From Actinophytocola xanthii (GTDB lineage Bacteria > Actinomycetota > Actinomycetes > Mycobacteriales > Pseudonocardiaceae): DNA of 64,000 nucleotides. Made by a program: the position numbers and the translations under genes. Position 1 is the stretch's first letter, and the number at the start of each line of letters is the position of its first letter. The notes beneath the pieces were generated by a model. The model was given only the letters and a program-made list of their open reading frames with translations, was not told where the DNA came from and did no database searches. Below are positions 1 through 12,726 of this stretch, in pieces. The stretch covers positions 113,264 to 177,263 of the forward strand of contig NZ_MSIE01000011.1 of assembly GCF_001921205.1 (NCBI RefSeq). Reading direction: 5' to 3'.

Positions 1-680
1 GGCGTCGGTTCGGCGACCAGCCACTCGTCGGGTACCAGGGCGAGCACCTCGTCGAGGACGGGCATCACCCGCGGCCGCAGCTCCCGGTCCGCGTCCACGA
101 CCGATCCCGCGGCCGGCAGCATCGCGTGGTCGGCGGCGTCGTAGCGGTAGCTCGGCGCCGGCTGCCACCCTGGACCCCACCGGTGGTGGAAGTACAGCGA
201 CGCGCCGTGGTCGATCAGCCAGACCTCCCGGTGCCAGAGCAGCATGTTCGGGTTGCGCCAGCTCCGGTCCACATTGAGCACCAGGGCGTCCAGCCACAGT
301 AGACGCGCGGCGAGCTCGGCGCCGGGGTCCCGCACGCGCGGGGTGAAGTCGAACGAGCCGGGAAGGTAGTCGAACCCGAGGTTCACTCCCCCACTCGCGT
401 TGAGCAGGTCCTGGATCTCCTCGTCCGGCTCGGCCTTGGACAGGGTGGGGTCGAGGTCGACGAACACGACCTCCGGCACGCGGAAGCCCAGTCGTCGCGC
501 CAGCTCGCCGACGACCACCTCGGCCACCAGGGCCTTGAGGCCCTGACCGGCGCCGCGGAACTTGAGCACGTACATGCCGAGGTCGTCGGCCTCGACCAGC
601 CCCGGCAGGGAACCGCCCTCGCGGAAGGGCGTCACGTAGCGGGTGGCCGCCACCCGCCGCAGGGCCGCGTTGTGATCCAC
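1..680 (-). CDS. HipA-like kinase family protein, partial (C-terminus beyond window)
   Basis: Read by hand from the reverse strand: an open frame runs from a GTG at 678-680 to the window edge without a stop, so about 226 residues are visible. The N-terminal part has a kinase-like beta strand with a lysine (YVLKFRGAG). The middle carries NVDRSWRNPN, which resembles the catalytic NxDRxxxNxN loop of HipA-type Ser/Thr kinases, followed by IDHG, a plausible metal-binding Asp. Many actinobacterial chromosomes have solitary genes of this kind without a HipB partner, and none is seen here. The start is uncertain because no good ribosome site precedes it; it lies 23 nt after the stop of the M23 gene, so the two may be cotranscribed. 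Substrate unknown. Confidence 0.7.
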   Translation of the reverse strand, partial: MDHNAALRRVAATRYVTPFREGGSLPGLVEADDLGMYVLKFRGAGQGLKALVAEVVVGELARRLGFRVPEVVFVDLDPTLSKAEPDEEIQDLLNASGGVNLGFDYLPGSFDFTPRVRDPGAELAARLLWLDALVLNVDRSWRNPNMLLWHREVWLIDHGASLYFHHRWGPGWQPAPSYRYDAADHAMLPAAGSVVDADRELRPRVMPVLDEVLALVPDEWLVAEPT

Positions 681-703
681 GGCCGCATCATGCCCGACCG
701 GGA

Positions 704-1339
704 TCAGAACTTCACGCCACGCTGCTCCAGCCAGGGCCGCGGGTCGACCTTCTTCCCGTCGACCATGACCTCGAAGTGCAGGTGAGGGCCGGTGGAGTCG
801 CCGGTACTGCCCACCTTGGCCACGGTCTGCCCCGCCTGGACGCGGTCGCCCGGCCGCACGAGGAGCTCGGAGTTGTGACCGTAGAGGGTCGAGACGCCGT
901 TGCCGTGGTCGATGACCACGGCCTTGCCGTACCCGCCGCGCCAGGAGGCGTCGCGGACGACGCCGGCGGACGCGGCTCCCACCGGCGTGCCGGTCACCGC
1001 GGCGATGTCCACACCCCGGTGCTGGGTTCCCCATCGCGGCCCGTACTCGCTGCTGACCCGCCCCTGCGCCGGCAGCGTCCACCCGCCGGGCTGGACGGCG
1101 GACTGGGCTCCCGTGGGGACGCCCATGGCCGCGGAGGTGGTCCCGGCGGTAACGCCGGTGGCGCCGGTGGCGAGGGTCTGGTCGAGTACGGCGGCGAACT
1201 GGGCGGCGGAGGTCCCGGTGGTCCCGGACGTGCCGCCGGTGGCGGGAGCGGTCCGCGCCGTCTGCGTGGGCGCCGAGACCGCGGCGGTCATGAACGACTG
1301 GATCTGCGTAATGCGGAACTGCACATCACTGATCGGCAC
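704..1339 (-). CDS. M23-family peptidoglycan endopeptidase
   Basis: The C-terminal 120 residues form a LytM/M23 zinc peptidase domain: HRGVD (H107, D111) supplies two zinc ligands, H155 in TLYGH is the likely catalytic residue, and PHLHFE (H186, H188) holds the remaining conserved histidines. Such enzymes cut peptide cross-links of peptidoglycan. The first 85 residues are Ala/Thr/Gly-rich and of low complexity. There is no clear cleavable signal peptide: the start (MPISDVQFRITQIQSF) is polar. That N-terminus resembles the short motif of cell-wall hydrolases encoded in flagellar operons of motile actinobacteria, but no flagellar gene is present here, so the link is only suggestive. Located just upstream of the HipA-like gene on the same strand. 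Confidence 0.85.
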   Translation of the reverse strand: MPISDVQFRITQIQSFMTAAVSAPTQTARTAPATGGTSGTTGTSAAQFAAVLDQTLATGATGVTAGTTSAAMGVPTGAQSAVQPGGWTLPAQGRVSSEYGPRWGTQHRGVDIAAVTGTPVGAASAGVVRDASWRGGYGKAVVIDHGNGVSTLYGHNSELLVRPGDRVQAGQTVAKVGSTGDSTGPHLHFEVMVDGKKVDPRPWLEQRGVKF

Positions 1340-1434
1340 GTGCCGGCTCCCCGTGTTCGGTCGACTCGATACCCGCTGGATCGCCCGCTCGCGGGCCGAC
1401 CTGAGGAGATCCGCCGAATCCGGCCGTGCCGACG

Positions 1435-1473
1435 CGACGCGCCCCCTGCCGGAGACCGGCAGGGGGCGCGTCG
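1435..1473. terminator. Strong hairpin terminator
   Basis: An 18-bp perfect stem with a 3-nt AGA loop lies 35 nt downstream of the GH6 stop and upstream of the M23 gene. There is no U tract, as is usual in high-GC actinobacteria. It separates the cellulase operon from the M23/HipA genes. Confidence 0.8.
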
Positions 1474-1507
1474 TGGCGTTCTGTCCAGCTCAACTCCTAC
1501 CCGTGGT

Positions 1508-2881
1508 TCACAGCGGCGGGTAGGCGTTGCGGAGCAGCTCGGTGAACTGCGCCTGGAACCAGTGACCCGACAGCGGCGAGTTCGGCAGCGCGCCCGAAGG
1601 GTTGTTCCCGTTGCGCGGGTTGCCCTGGTAGGCGGGGTCGCACATCTCGTCGGCGCCCTTGCCCTCGTCGTTCGGGATCTCCTCGCTGGCGCCGTCGGAC
1701 TCACCCGGCGGCTTCACCCAGACGTAGGCGTCGATCCCGGACTCGGGCGCGGCGGTCGGCCGCTCACCGATACCGGCACCGGACTGGTTGCACCAGTTGC
1801 CGAGGTGGATCCGACGGTCGATGCGGGACTCCTCGACGAAGGTGTTCGGGTCGGTCGAGGAACTGGGACCGTCCGGCCTGTTCGGGCCGCCCCACCCGTT
1901 GCGGGAGGTGTCGATCAGCATGCTGACCCGGTGGCCGAGCCGCTGCGTGAAGAGCTCGCCGTACGCCTTGGCGTAGGAGACCTCGTCGACATAGCGGTTC
2001 CAGTCGATCCACTTCGCGGCCTCACGGACCGGCCGACCGCCGATGACCGTGTTGGCGTTGAAGTGCTCCTCGTGGAGCACGCCGTAGTTCGCCACGTTGG
2101 AGATGAACCCGTGCACGTCCTCGGCGCCGGCACCGTTGTTGCCGATGACCTGGCTCATGAACAGGTCGGCGAAGGGACGGAAGTTGTCGTCCCAGCCGAG
2201 CCAGCCGTGGTGCCCGATGTCGATGTAGTTGTAGACGTTGGGCAGCGCGCCGAGCTTGCCGAGCGCGTAGCCGACGCCCTTCTGGTAGTTCCCGTTGGCC
2301 TTCATCGTGTTGCAGTTGGCCGTCGCGGTCGGCCGCGGGTCGACGTTGGTGAGGATGTTCGGCAACGAGTCGATCTCGACCACCGCGACGATCCGCAGGT
2401 TGGCGTAGGCCGAGTCGCCGAGGATCTCCGCGATCGGGTCGATGTACTCGGTCTGGTACCGCCCGATGGCGTCGGCCGGCAGCTCGCCGTTGGACGCCAG
2501 CGCCGAGCAGTCACGGCCGGGCAGGTTGTAGATGACCACCTGGAACACGTCCGCGCCCTGGTCGAGCGCCTCGTCGAGGTGCGCCCGCAGGCCCATGGCG
2601 CCGCTGGTGCCGTTGATCGCGGCGATGCGGTCCATCCAGACGAACGTCGGCTCGTCGGCGATCGCCGAGCCGCCACCGGCGCTGGCCTTGGCGGCCCAGT
2701 CCGGGTTCACGTAGACCTGCGCGCCGGCGTAGGGGTTGTCGACGCGTCGCGGTGTGACATCCTCGGCACCGGCCGGGGAACCGACGGTCAGCAGACCGGC
2801 GGCCAGAGCGGCCGTCGCCGCCGCGACCGCCACGGACCGTGGGCCGGACCGTGTTCGGCCTCTGTCACCCTTCAGTTTCAT
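1508..2881 (-). CDS. Secreted GH6 cellobiohydrolase (exo-type), no CBM
   Basis: A 457-residue exported enzyme with an Arg-rich N-terminus, a hydrophobic core and an AGA cleavage region near residue 39. The rest is a GH6 catalytic domain of the longer, exo-acting (Cel6B) type. Recognisable pieces are IYNLPGRDCSA (D124), VVEIDSLPN with the likely proton donor D171, YIDIGHHGWLGW, and LIDTSRNGWGG. The extra loops around residues 230-400 are expected of the tunnel-forming exo enzymes, which release cellobiose from non-reducing chain ends. Thermobifida Cel6B carries a CBM2; here neither linker nor CBM is present. It lies 32 nt after the GH10 gene and no operator is seen between them, so it is probably the last gene of a GH48-GH9-GH10-GH6 transcript. 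Confidence 0.93.
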   Translation of the reverse strand: MKLKGDRGRTRSGPRSVAVAAATAALAAGLLTVGSPAGAEDVTPRRVDNPYAGAQVYVNPDWAAKASAGGGSAIADEPTFVWMDRIAAINGTSGAMGLRAHLDEALDQGADVFQVVIYNLPGRDCSALASNGELPADAIGRYQTEYIDPIAEILGDSAYANLRIVAVVEIDSLPNILTNVDPRPTATANCNTMKANGNYQKGVGYALGKLGALPNVYNYIDIGHHGWLGWDDNFRPFADLFMSQVIGNNGAGAEDVHGFISNVANYGVLHEEHFNANTVIGGRPVREAAKWIDWNRYVDEVSYAKAYGELFTQRLGHRVSMLIDTSRNGWGGPNRPDGPSSSTDPNTFVEESRIDRRIHLGNWCNQSGAGIGERPTAAPESGIDAYVWVKPPGESDGASEEIPNDEGKGADEMCDPAYQGNPRNGNNPSGALPNSPLSGHWFQAQFTELLRNAYPPL

Positions 2882-2913
2882 CTTTCCTCCTCATTGGTGG
2901 GCGTTCTGGGCGC

Positions 2914-3978
2914 TCAGCGAGCGAGCGCGTCGTGCAGGGACTGGTAGGCCGGCTTGGCCGCGTAGTTCTCGGTGTAGGGCAGCGCCGCCCCCTCCCCCTG
3001 GAAGGTGTCGGGAACCCAGGAGTACTTGTCGGTGAAGCCCCAGACGGTGAGCTGGTTGCACCGGGGGACGGCCAGGCAGGCGTCGATGACGTTGCGGTAG
3101 TAGGTGGCCTGGGTGGCGAGCTTGTTGGAGTCGGCCGGCATCCGCATCCGGACGTCCAGCTCGGTGATCTTCACGTCCACCCCGAGCGCGGCGAACCGCT
3201 CCATGTTCTGCCGCAGGTCGTTGGGGAACCCGTACTGGATCGAGAGGTGTCCCTGGATGCCGACGCAGTCGATCGGGACGCCCTGGCCGCGCAGCCTGCT
3301 GACCAGGTTGTACATCGCGGTGCTCTTGTTGTTGATGCCCTCGACGTTGTAGTCGTTGATGCAGAGCTTCGCGTTGGGGTCGGCGGCCCTGGCGTAGCGG
3401 AAGGCGTCGGCGATGTAGCTCTCGCCGAGCCGCTGGTACCAGAACGAGTTGCGCATGCCGCCGTTGTCGTCGAACACCTCGTTCACCACGTCCCAGGACG
3501 CGATGCGGCCGGCGTAGCGGCCGACGACGGTGTTGATGTGGTTGCGGATGGCCGTACGCATCGCGTTGGCGTCCAGGTTCTGCACCCAGCCCGGGGTCTG
3601 GTTGTGCCAGACCAGCGTGTGCCCGTGCACCGTCTGGCCGTTGGCCTGTGCCGAGGCCATGATCTGGTCCGCCCCGGAGAAGTTGAACTGCCCCTGGTTC
3701 GGTTCGGTGGCATCCCACTTCATGGCGTTCTCGGCGGTCACCGTGTTGAACTCACGGTTGAGCGTGTCGCGGTAGGCCTGCTCGTTCGACAGCGGCCCGG
3801 TCGCCACGGCCGTACCGATGAGGAAGTTGCGTGCCGTGGCGTGGGCGCGCAGCGGCTGGGACCTGGAGCTCCCGTCGGTGTCCGCCGTCGCCTGAACGAG
3901 TCCTGTTGCGACGGACGTCGTGGCCATCGCCGCCGTCAGCAGTGCGGTCAGGCCGTGGCGCAAGGATTTCCCGCGCAT
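2914..3978 (-). CDS. Secreted GH10 endo-beta-1,4-xylanase
   Basis: A single-domain GH10 xylanase of 354 residues. A signal peptide covers about residues 1-31. The TIM-barrel motifs are complete: HGHTLVWHNQ, WDVVNEVF with acid/base E167, and ITELDVRM with nucleophile E273; the domain ends in the usual WGFTDKYSW. It attacks the xylan backbone and fits alongside the cellulases of the locus. No CBM is attached. The ribosome site (CAGGAG) sits inside the last codons of a small upstream frame, which ends 4 nt before this ATG, so translation may be coupled to it. No CelR box was found directly in front of this gene. Confidence 0.94.
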   Translation of the reverse strand: MRGKSLRHGLTALLTAAMATTSVATGLVQATADTDGSSRSQPLRAHATARNFLIGTAVATGPLSNEQAYRDTLNREFNTVTAENAMKWDATEPNQGQFNFSGADQIMASAQANGQTVHGHTLVWHNQTPGWVQNLDANAMRTAIRNHINTVVGRYAGRIASWDVVNEVFDDNGGMRNSFWYQRLGESYIADAFRYARAADPNAKLCINDYNVEGINNKSTAMYNLVSRLRGQGVPIDCVGIQGHLSIQYGFPNDLRQNMERFAALGVDVKITELDVRMRMPADSNKLATQATYYRNVIDACLAVPRCNQLTVWGFTDKYSWVPDTFQGEGAALPYTENYAAKPAYQSLHDALAR

Positions 3979-3982
3979 CTGC

Positions 3983-4213
3983 CTACTCCTGTCTACGAGA
4001 GGTTGTCAGTTCTCGGTCTGCGTCGAACAACCCCGCGGCCGACGGCGCCAGACGCACCCGGTGTGTGGACGCAGGGGGCGCGGTGAGGGCCACACCCGGG
4101 GTCGCGGCACCGGTCGCCGCCGGTGCGGTACCGGGGCGGGGAACCACGAGTACCGCACCGACGACCGCCAGGACGGCCAGTGCGAACGAGAGTCGGACCT
4201 CATGATCGACCAC
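3983..4213 (-). CDS. Possible small exported or membrane protein upstream of the xylanase
   Basis: An uninterrupted 76-codon frame from a GTG at 4213. Its N-terminus is charged and is followed by about 18 hydrophobic residues (LSFALAVLAVVGAVLVV), then an Ala/Thr/Pro-rich tail ending in SRRQE. Most third codon positions are G or C, as expected for coding DNA here. The stop lies 4 nt before the GH10 start and the frame contains the xylanase Shine-Dalgarno, a layout typical of coupling. Against it: the AAGGAA in front of the GTG is too close for a good ribosome site, and I recognise no family. It could be a real small secreted protein, a leader, or the remnant of a signal peptide. Confidence 0.3.
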   Translation of the reverse strand: MVDHEVRLSFALAVLAVVGAVLVVPRPGTAPAATGAATPGVALTAPPASTHRVRLAPSAAGLFDADRELTTSRRQE

Positions 4214-4247
4214 TTCCTTGTGGGATCGGTTGCCTGCCTGGCGCCAA

Positions 4248-8278
<4,031 letters not shown>

Positions 8279-8373
8279 CAGTTGCTCCAACCGCGATCTT
8301 CTCAGTGGGCAGTCAGGACGTCGTGCGCGGCGCCCGAGGGTTCCGGGCCGGGAGTGACTACCACGGGGAGTTC

Positions 8374-8387
8374 TGGGAGCGCTCCCA
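8374..8387. promoter_or_regulatory. CelR operator upstream of GH48
   Basis: Perfect 14-bp TGGGAGCGCTCCCA, 96 nt upstream of the GH48 ATG in the 296-nt divergent region shared with the LPMO gene. It is spaced 117 bp from the intragenic copy and 147 bp from the LPMO-proximal copy. The rest of this region shows no gene. Confidence 0.9.
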
Positions 8388-8534
8388 CAATGGGTAAACA
8401 AATTGTTAGCAGCTGATCACATGCGGTGTCAACGCTTCGGATGGGATCGGCTGCTCTATCGTGGCCTTCGCGGTGATCCATTTCGAACGTGTCGCCAGCG
8501 GGCGGTATTGACAGCTGAAGGTACCCTCGAATAT

Positions 8535-8548
8535 TGGGAGCGCTCCCA
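8535..8548. promoter_or_regulatory. CelR operator upstream of AA10 LPMO
   Basis: Perfect TGGGAGCGCTCCCA, 26 nt upstream of the GTG start of the rightward LPMO gene, where bound repressor would overlap the transcription start or leader. Confidence 0.9.
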
Positions 8549-8574
8549 CATTGAACTCCACCAAGGAGGGCGAT

Positions 8575-9252
8575 GTGAAGAAACGCAGGACCGCATCCAG
8601 GGCCACGGTCCTGGCCGGGGTGGTTGGCTTGGCGGCAGCCGCGCTCACGGTGCTGCCCGCCGCCCCGTCGGCCACGGCGCACGGCGCCATGACCTACCCG
8701 GCGACGAGGACCTACGCCTGCTACGTCAACGGTCTCGAGGGCGGCAACGGCGGCGACCTCAACCCCACCAACCCCGCCTGCGCGGCCGCCGTCGCCCAGG
8801 GTGGCAAGCAGCCGCTCTGGGACTGGTTCGGCAACCTGCTGCCGAACATCGGCAAGCAGTGGTCGTCCCTGCCCGCGGGGAGCCTGTGCGGGCCCTCGGA
8901 CAAGTACGCGGCCTACCGGGCGGCCAGGACCGACTGGCCGACGACGGAGGTGCGGGCCGGTGCCCAGGTCACCATGCGCTACAACGCGTGGGCGAGGCAC
9001 CCCGGCACCTGGTACCAGTTCGTCACCAAGGACGGGTGGGACCCCAGCCGCCCGCTCAGCTGGAGCGACCTCGAGGCCTGGCACCAGGTGACGAACCCGC
9101 CGGTGAACGGCAACGGTCCGCACGGCCCGGAGTACACCTGGTCGGCGACCATGCCCAACAAGACCGGGCGCCACATCATCTACTCGGTCTGGGAGCGTTC
9201 GGACAGCCCCGAGGGGTTCTTCAACTGCTCGGACGTGGTGTTCACCCGGTGA
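8575..9252 (+). CDS. Secreted AA10 lytic polysaccharide monooxygenase (CelS2-like clade)
   Basis: GTG 8575 is chosen because GGAGGG lies 5 nt upstream and the product then starts with a normal Arg-rich signal peptide. Cleavage after ATA would expose His36, the N-terminal copper ligand of AA10 enzymes (HGAMTYPATRTYACY). The second copper histidine lies in WARHPGTWYQF, and the axial aromatic is the Phe of FFNCSDVVF. The DLNPTNPACAAA stretch resembles Streptomyces CelS2, a C1-oxidising cellulose-active LPMO, so cellulose rather than chitin is the likely substrate. Single domain of 225 codons with no CBM2. Divergent from GH48 with its own operator; a bidirectional terminator follows. Confidence 0.93.
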   Translation: MKKRRTASRATVLAGVVGLAAAALTVLPAAPSATAHGAMTYPATRTYACYVNGLEGGNGGDLNPTNPACAAAVAQGGKQPLWDWFGNLLPNIGKQWSSLPAGSLCGPSDKYAAYRAARTDWPTTEVRAGAQVTMRYNAWARHPGTWYQFVTKDGWDPSRPLSWSDLEAWHQVTNPPVNGNGPHGPEYTWSATMPNKTGRHIIYSVWERSDSPEGFFNCSDVVFTR

Positions 9253-9275
9253 ACCCGCACCCGGCCACGGCCGGG

Positions 9276-9316
9276 CGACGGCCGGCCGCGGGGCCTCGCC
9301 CCGCGACCGGCCGTCG
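9276..9316. terminator. Bidirectional terminator between the two LPMO genes
   Basis: A 19-bp stem with one mismatch and a 3-nt CTC loop, placed between the convergent ends of the two AA10 genes (stops at 9252 and 9320). Confidence 0.8.
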
Positions 9317-9319
9317 TAG

Positions 9320-9976
9320 TCATCCGGTGAAGTTGACGTCACTGCAGAAGTAGTACGACTGGTCCAGGTGGCTGGCCTGCCAGATCGTGTAGACGATGTG
9401 GCGCCCCGTCCGCGAGCCCGCGTCCACCGGGATCTGGGTGTTGCTGGTCGGCGGGGTGCGCCCGACCTCCTTCACCAGCTGCAGGTCCGACCAGCGCAGG
9501 GCCTGGGTCGTCGGGTTGAAGCCCTGCCTGGTGATGTAGACCCGGTAGTAGTCCGCGCCGTGCAGGGCCTGGTCATGGACGTTGACGGTGAAGTTCCTCG
9601 GCTTGTTCACCGCACGCCAGTTGCCGACGGCGTCCATCGCGGCGTAGCGGCCGCCCTGGGTCCGTCCGGCGCTGCACAGCTGCCCGTCGGGGACCGCCGC
9701 CTGGTGGTTACCCCCCACGTTCTCCCGGTAGAGACCGTTCCAGTTCCACATCGCGTTGGTGTCGGCCTGCCAGGCCTGCCAGCACATCGGGTCCTGGGTG
9801 GCCATGTTCGGGTTCTGGAAGTCGCTCCCCCACCGCTGCCAGCAGCCGTAGTTGCGCGACGGCGGGTCGGTCGTGCTGCCGTGCGCGCCGGCGGTGCCCG
9901 GCAGTGCGACCGTGAGCAGTGCCGCGGCGGACAGCGCGGACAGCGCCGCCGCCAGCAAACGAGTTCGAACGGACAC
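9320..9976 (-). CDS. Secreted AA10 lytic polysaccharide monooxygenase (E7-like clade)
   Basis: 218 residues. Signal peptide to Ala31, so mature His32 is the N-terminal copper ligand (HGSTTDPPSRNYGCW). The second histidine is in DQALHGADYYRVY, and the axial residue is in YYFCSDVNF. The stretch MWNWNGLYRENVGGNH is very close to what I recall of Thermobifida E7 (Tf AA10A), a C1/C4-oxidising enzyme active on cellulose and chitin. It is a different AA10 subgroup from the neighbour at 8575, so the locus pairs two complementary LPMO types. No CBM. A near-perfect CelR box lies 44 nt upstream of the ATG. Confidence 0.93.
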   Translation of the reverse strand: MSVRTRLLAAALSALSAAALLTVALPGTAGAHGSTTDPPSRNYGCWQRWGSDFQNPNMATQDPMCWQAWQADTNAMWNWNGLYRENVGGNHQAAVPDGQLCSAGRTQGGRYAAMDAVGNWRAVNKPRNFTVNVHDQALHGADYYRVYITRQGFNPTTQALRWSDLQLVKEVGRTPPTSNTQIPVDAGSRTGRHIVYTIWQASHLDQSYYFCSDVNFTG

Positions 9977-10019
9977 GTGTGTCTCCTGACTTCGTTGTCA
10001 CGAGGATTCGGAACGGTCT

Positions 10020-10033
10020 TGGGAACGCTCCCA
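10020..10033. promoter_or_regulatory. CelR operator upstream of the E7-like LPMO
   Basis: TGGGAACGCTCCCA, one mismatch to the palindromic core, flanked by T and A as in the other copies. It sits in the 330-nt gap 9977-10306, which otherwise holds only the GH6 terminator. Confidence 0.85.
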
Positions 10034-10192
10034 AATCGGGACGGTAACCGCGTGGAAGCGCTTGGGAAAATCCGCTCCCCGCGGCCCGAACCGCCGACGG
10101 TCACGGATGGTGAGACCGACCGGCGGCCCGGGACCGACGGGCTACACCGTTCAGGACTCGTTCAGCGCCGACCGATCACCACTGCCCGGGAT

Positions 10193-10226
10193 CGGCCGGG
10201 ACCGGACCGCGGTCCGGTCCCGGCCG
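10193..10226. terminator. Perfect 34-bp palindrome, terminator of the GH6 endoglucanase gene
   Basis: Two 17-nt arms are exact reverse complements without a spacer (the centre will form the loop). It lies 80 nt downstream of the GH6 stop on the reverse strand and before the LPMO promoter. Confidence 0.75.
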
Positions 10227-10306
10227 TTAGGCCAGGAGTGCGAACTTCGCACCGTCGCACCAGGACGGCGCTACCGACAGCGCCAGGAACGCTCCCTGGG
10301 CACGTC

Positions 10307-11323
<1,017 letters not shown>

Positions 11324-11415
11324 TCATCACTGCGGGTCAAGGCGGCGGCAGCTGCGGACGGGCTCCCACTATTATTGGCACGGCGTCGGGGCACGTGGAG
11401 GGCGGGAGTTGTGGA

Positions 11416-12450
11416 ATGGCGGGCAAGGGTCGGTCCCGAGCGAGCGGGCGCCCCACGCTGGAGCAGGTCGCCGTGGAGGCCAACGTGTCCCGGGGGACGG
11501 CCTCCAGGGTGGTGAACGGGTCGCTGGAGGTCAGTCCGTACGCCCTCAAGGCCGTCCGGGACGCGATCCGGAAGCTGGGCTACGTACCCAACCACGCGGC
11601 ACGCAGTCTCGTCACTCGCCGTAGCGACACGGTACTGCTCGTGGTCTCCGAGTCCGAGGACCGGGTGTTCAGCGAGCCGTTCTTCGCGAGCATCGTGCGC
11701 GGGCTGAGCCAGGAGCTGTCCAACACTCCGCTGCAGCTCAACCTGGTGATGGCGAGCACCGGACGCCAGCACGACCGGGTCGAGCAGCTGGTGCGCAACG
11801 GGCACGTCGACGGGGTCATGCTGATCTCGCTGCACGGCGACGACCCCCTGCCGCAGAACCTGGTCGCCGCGGGCGCCCCGGTGGCGCTCATCGGCCGGCC
11901 GCCGGTGCCCGACGCCACCACGGTGCCCTACGTCGACGCCGACAACGAGGCGGGCGCGCGAGCCGCGACCGAGTACCTCTACCGGCAGGGCAGGCGCCGC
12001 ATCGCGACGATCACCGGACCGAGGGACATGGCGGCGGGCCTGGACCGCCTCAGCGGCTACCGCGCGGCGCTGCGCGGCAAGCGCGGGGTCACCCGCCTGG
12101 TCGCCCAGGGCGACTTCGGGCAGGCCAGCGGTGAGGCGGCGATGCGGGAGCTGTTGGGCAAGGACCCGGAGCTGGACGCGGTGTTCGCGGCGAGCGACCC
12201 GATGGCGGCCGGCGCCCTGCGTGCCCTGCGGGCCGCCGGGCGGCGGGTGCCCGACGACGTGGCCGTGATCGGCTTCGACGACTCCGATCTGGCCCGCAAC
12301 ACAAACCCGCTGCTCACCAGCGTCAGCCAGCCGACCCAACTGATGGGCCGCAAGCTCGCCGAGCTGCTGATCGCGCAGCTGCGTGAGCCGGAGGCAAAGC
12401 TGGCGCCGGTGATCCTGCCGACCGAGCTGGTCTGCCGCGAGTCGGCCTGA
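11416..12450 (+). CDS. celR: LacI-family repressor CelR of the cellulase regulon
   Basis: ATG 11416 is chosen from a longer frame because the HTH then begins at the usual distance and GGGAG precedes it. Residues about 14-65 form the LacI HTH (PTLEQVAVEANVSRGTASRV) with hinge NHAARSLVTRR; residues about 70-340 are a periplasmic-binding-protein-like sensor (VDADNEAGARAATEYL, FAASDPMAAGALRALR, IGFDDSDLARNTNP). In Thermobifida and Streptomyces the orthologues CelR/CebR bind TGGGAGCGCTCCCA and release it on binding cellobiose. The many copies of exactly this box around the gene support the same role here, with cellobiose as the expected inducer (inference from family). Confidence 0.92.
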   Translation: MAGKGRSRASGRPTLEQVAVEANVSRGTASRVVNGSLEVSPYALKAVRDAIRKLGYVPNHAARSLVTRRSDTVLLVVSESEDRVFSEPFFASIVRGLSQELSNTPLQLNLVMASTGRQHDRVEQLVRNGHVDGVMLISLHGDDPLPQNLVAAGAPVALIGRPPVPDATTVPYVDADNEAGARAATEYLYRQGRRRIATITGPRDMAAGLDRLSGYRAALRGKRGVTRLVAQGDFGQASGEAAMRELLGKDPELDAVFAASDPMAAGALRALRAAGRRVPDDVAVIGFDDSDLARNTNPLLTSVSQPTQLMGRKLAELLIAQLREPEAKLAPVILPTELVCRESA

Positions 12451-12502
12451 CAGCCGGCTCCAGGTCTTCCCGCCAGACGCCCCGAGCGTTATGGTGGGTT
12501 TC

Positions 12503-12516
12503 TGGGAGCGCTCCCA
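12503..12516. promoter_or_regulatory. CelR operator in front of a decayed gene
   Basis: Perfect TGGGAGCGCTCCCA, 38 nt upstream of an ATG with an AAGGAG ribosome site. The reading frame that follows is broken, so the operator outlives its gene. Confidence 0.85.
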
Positions 12517-12554
12517 AATCGCCACAACGACGTGTCGAGCCAAGAAGGAGCGAA

Positions 12555-12706
12555 ATGAAGAAGACCCTGACGTCGTGATCGCGGCTCGCGCCGCACTGTG
12601 CTCCCTCTCGTTCGCCCCCTCGACCGGGCCGGGCAGTGCCTCGGCCGACACCTCGGCGGTCAGCACCGTGTCCTACCGAGTTGGGGCGCGCCGCGCGGCG
12701 GGGTGA
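12555..12706 (+). pseudogene. Remnant of a CelR-controlled secreted protein gene
   Basis: ATG 12555 (AAGGAG 5-7 nt upstream) starts MKKTLTS and then hits TGA at 12576. If one base is restored after the Thr-Ser codons the frame continues as VIAARAALCSLSFAPSTG, then SASADTSAVSTVSYRV, which reads as the rest of a signal peptide with an Ala-x-Ala site and a mature N-terminus. The frame then runs into GARRAAG and stops at 12704-12706 next to the following gene, so the body of the protein has been deleted. STVSYRV is reminiscent of the start of a CBM2, but this is too short to prove. Operator, ribosome site and signal peptide show it was a secreted member of the cellulose regulon. Confidence 0.7.
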
Positions 12707-12726
12707 GGCGGCGCTAGGGTGCGGCG

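Noticed and set aside
776..2947. Very long forward frame opposite the M23 and GH6 genes
   Set aside because: It mirrors the codon pattern of the real reverse-strand genes (typical of high-GC DNA), has no domain, and both opposite genes have complete catalytic motifs.
10053..10066. TGGAAGCGCTTGGG, possible second CelR box before the LPMO gene
   Set aside because: Several mismatches in both arms; the better copy at 10020-10033 is sufficient.
10285..10298. AGGAACGCTCCCTG near the GH6 endoglucanase stop
   Set aside because: Degenerate outer bases and located at the 3' end of a gene, so no clear regulatory role.
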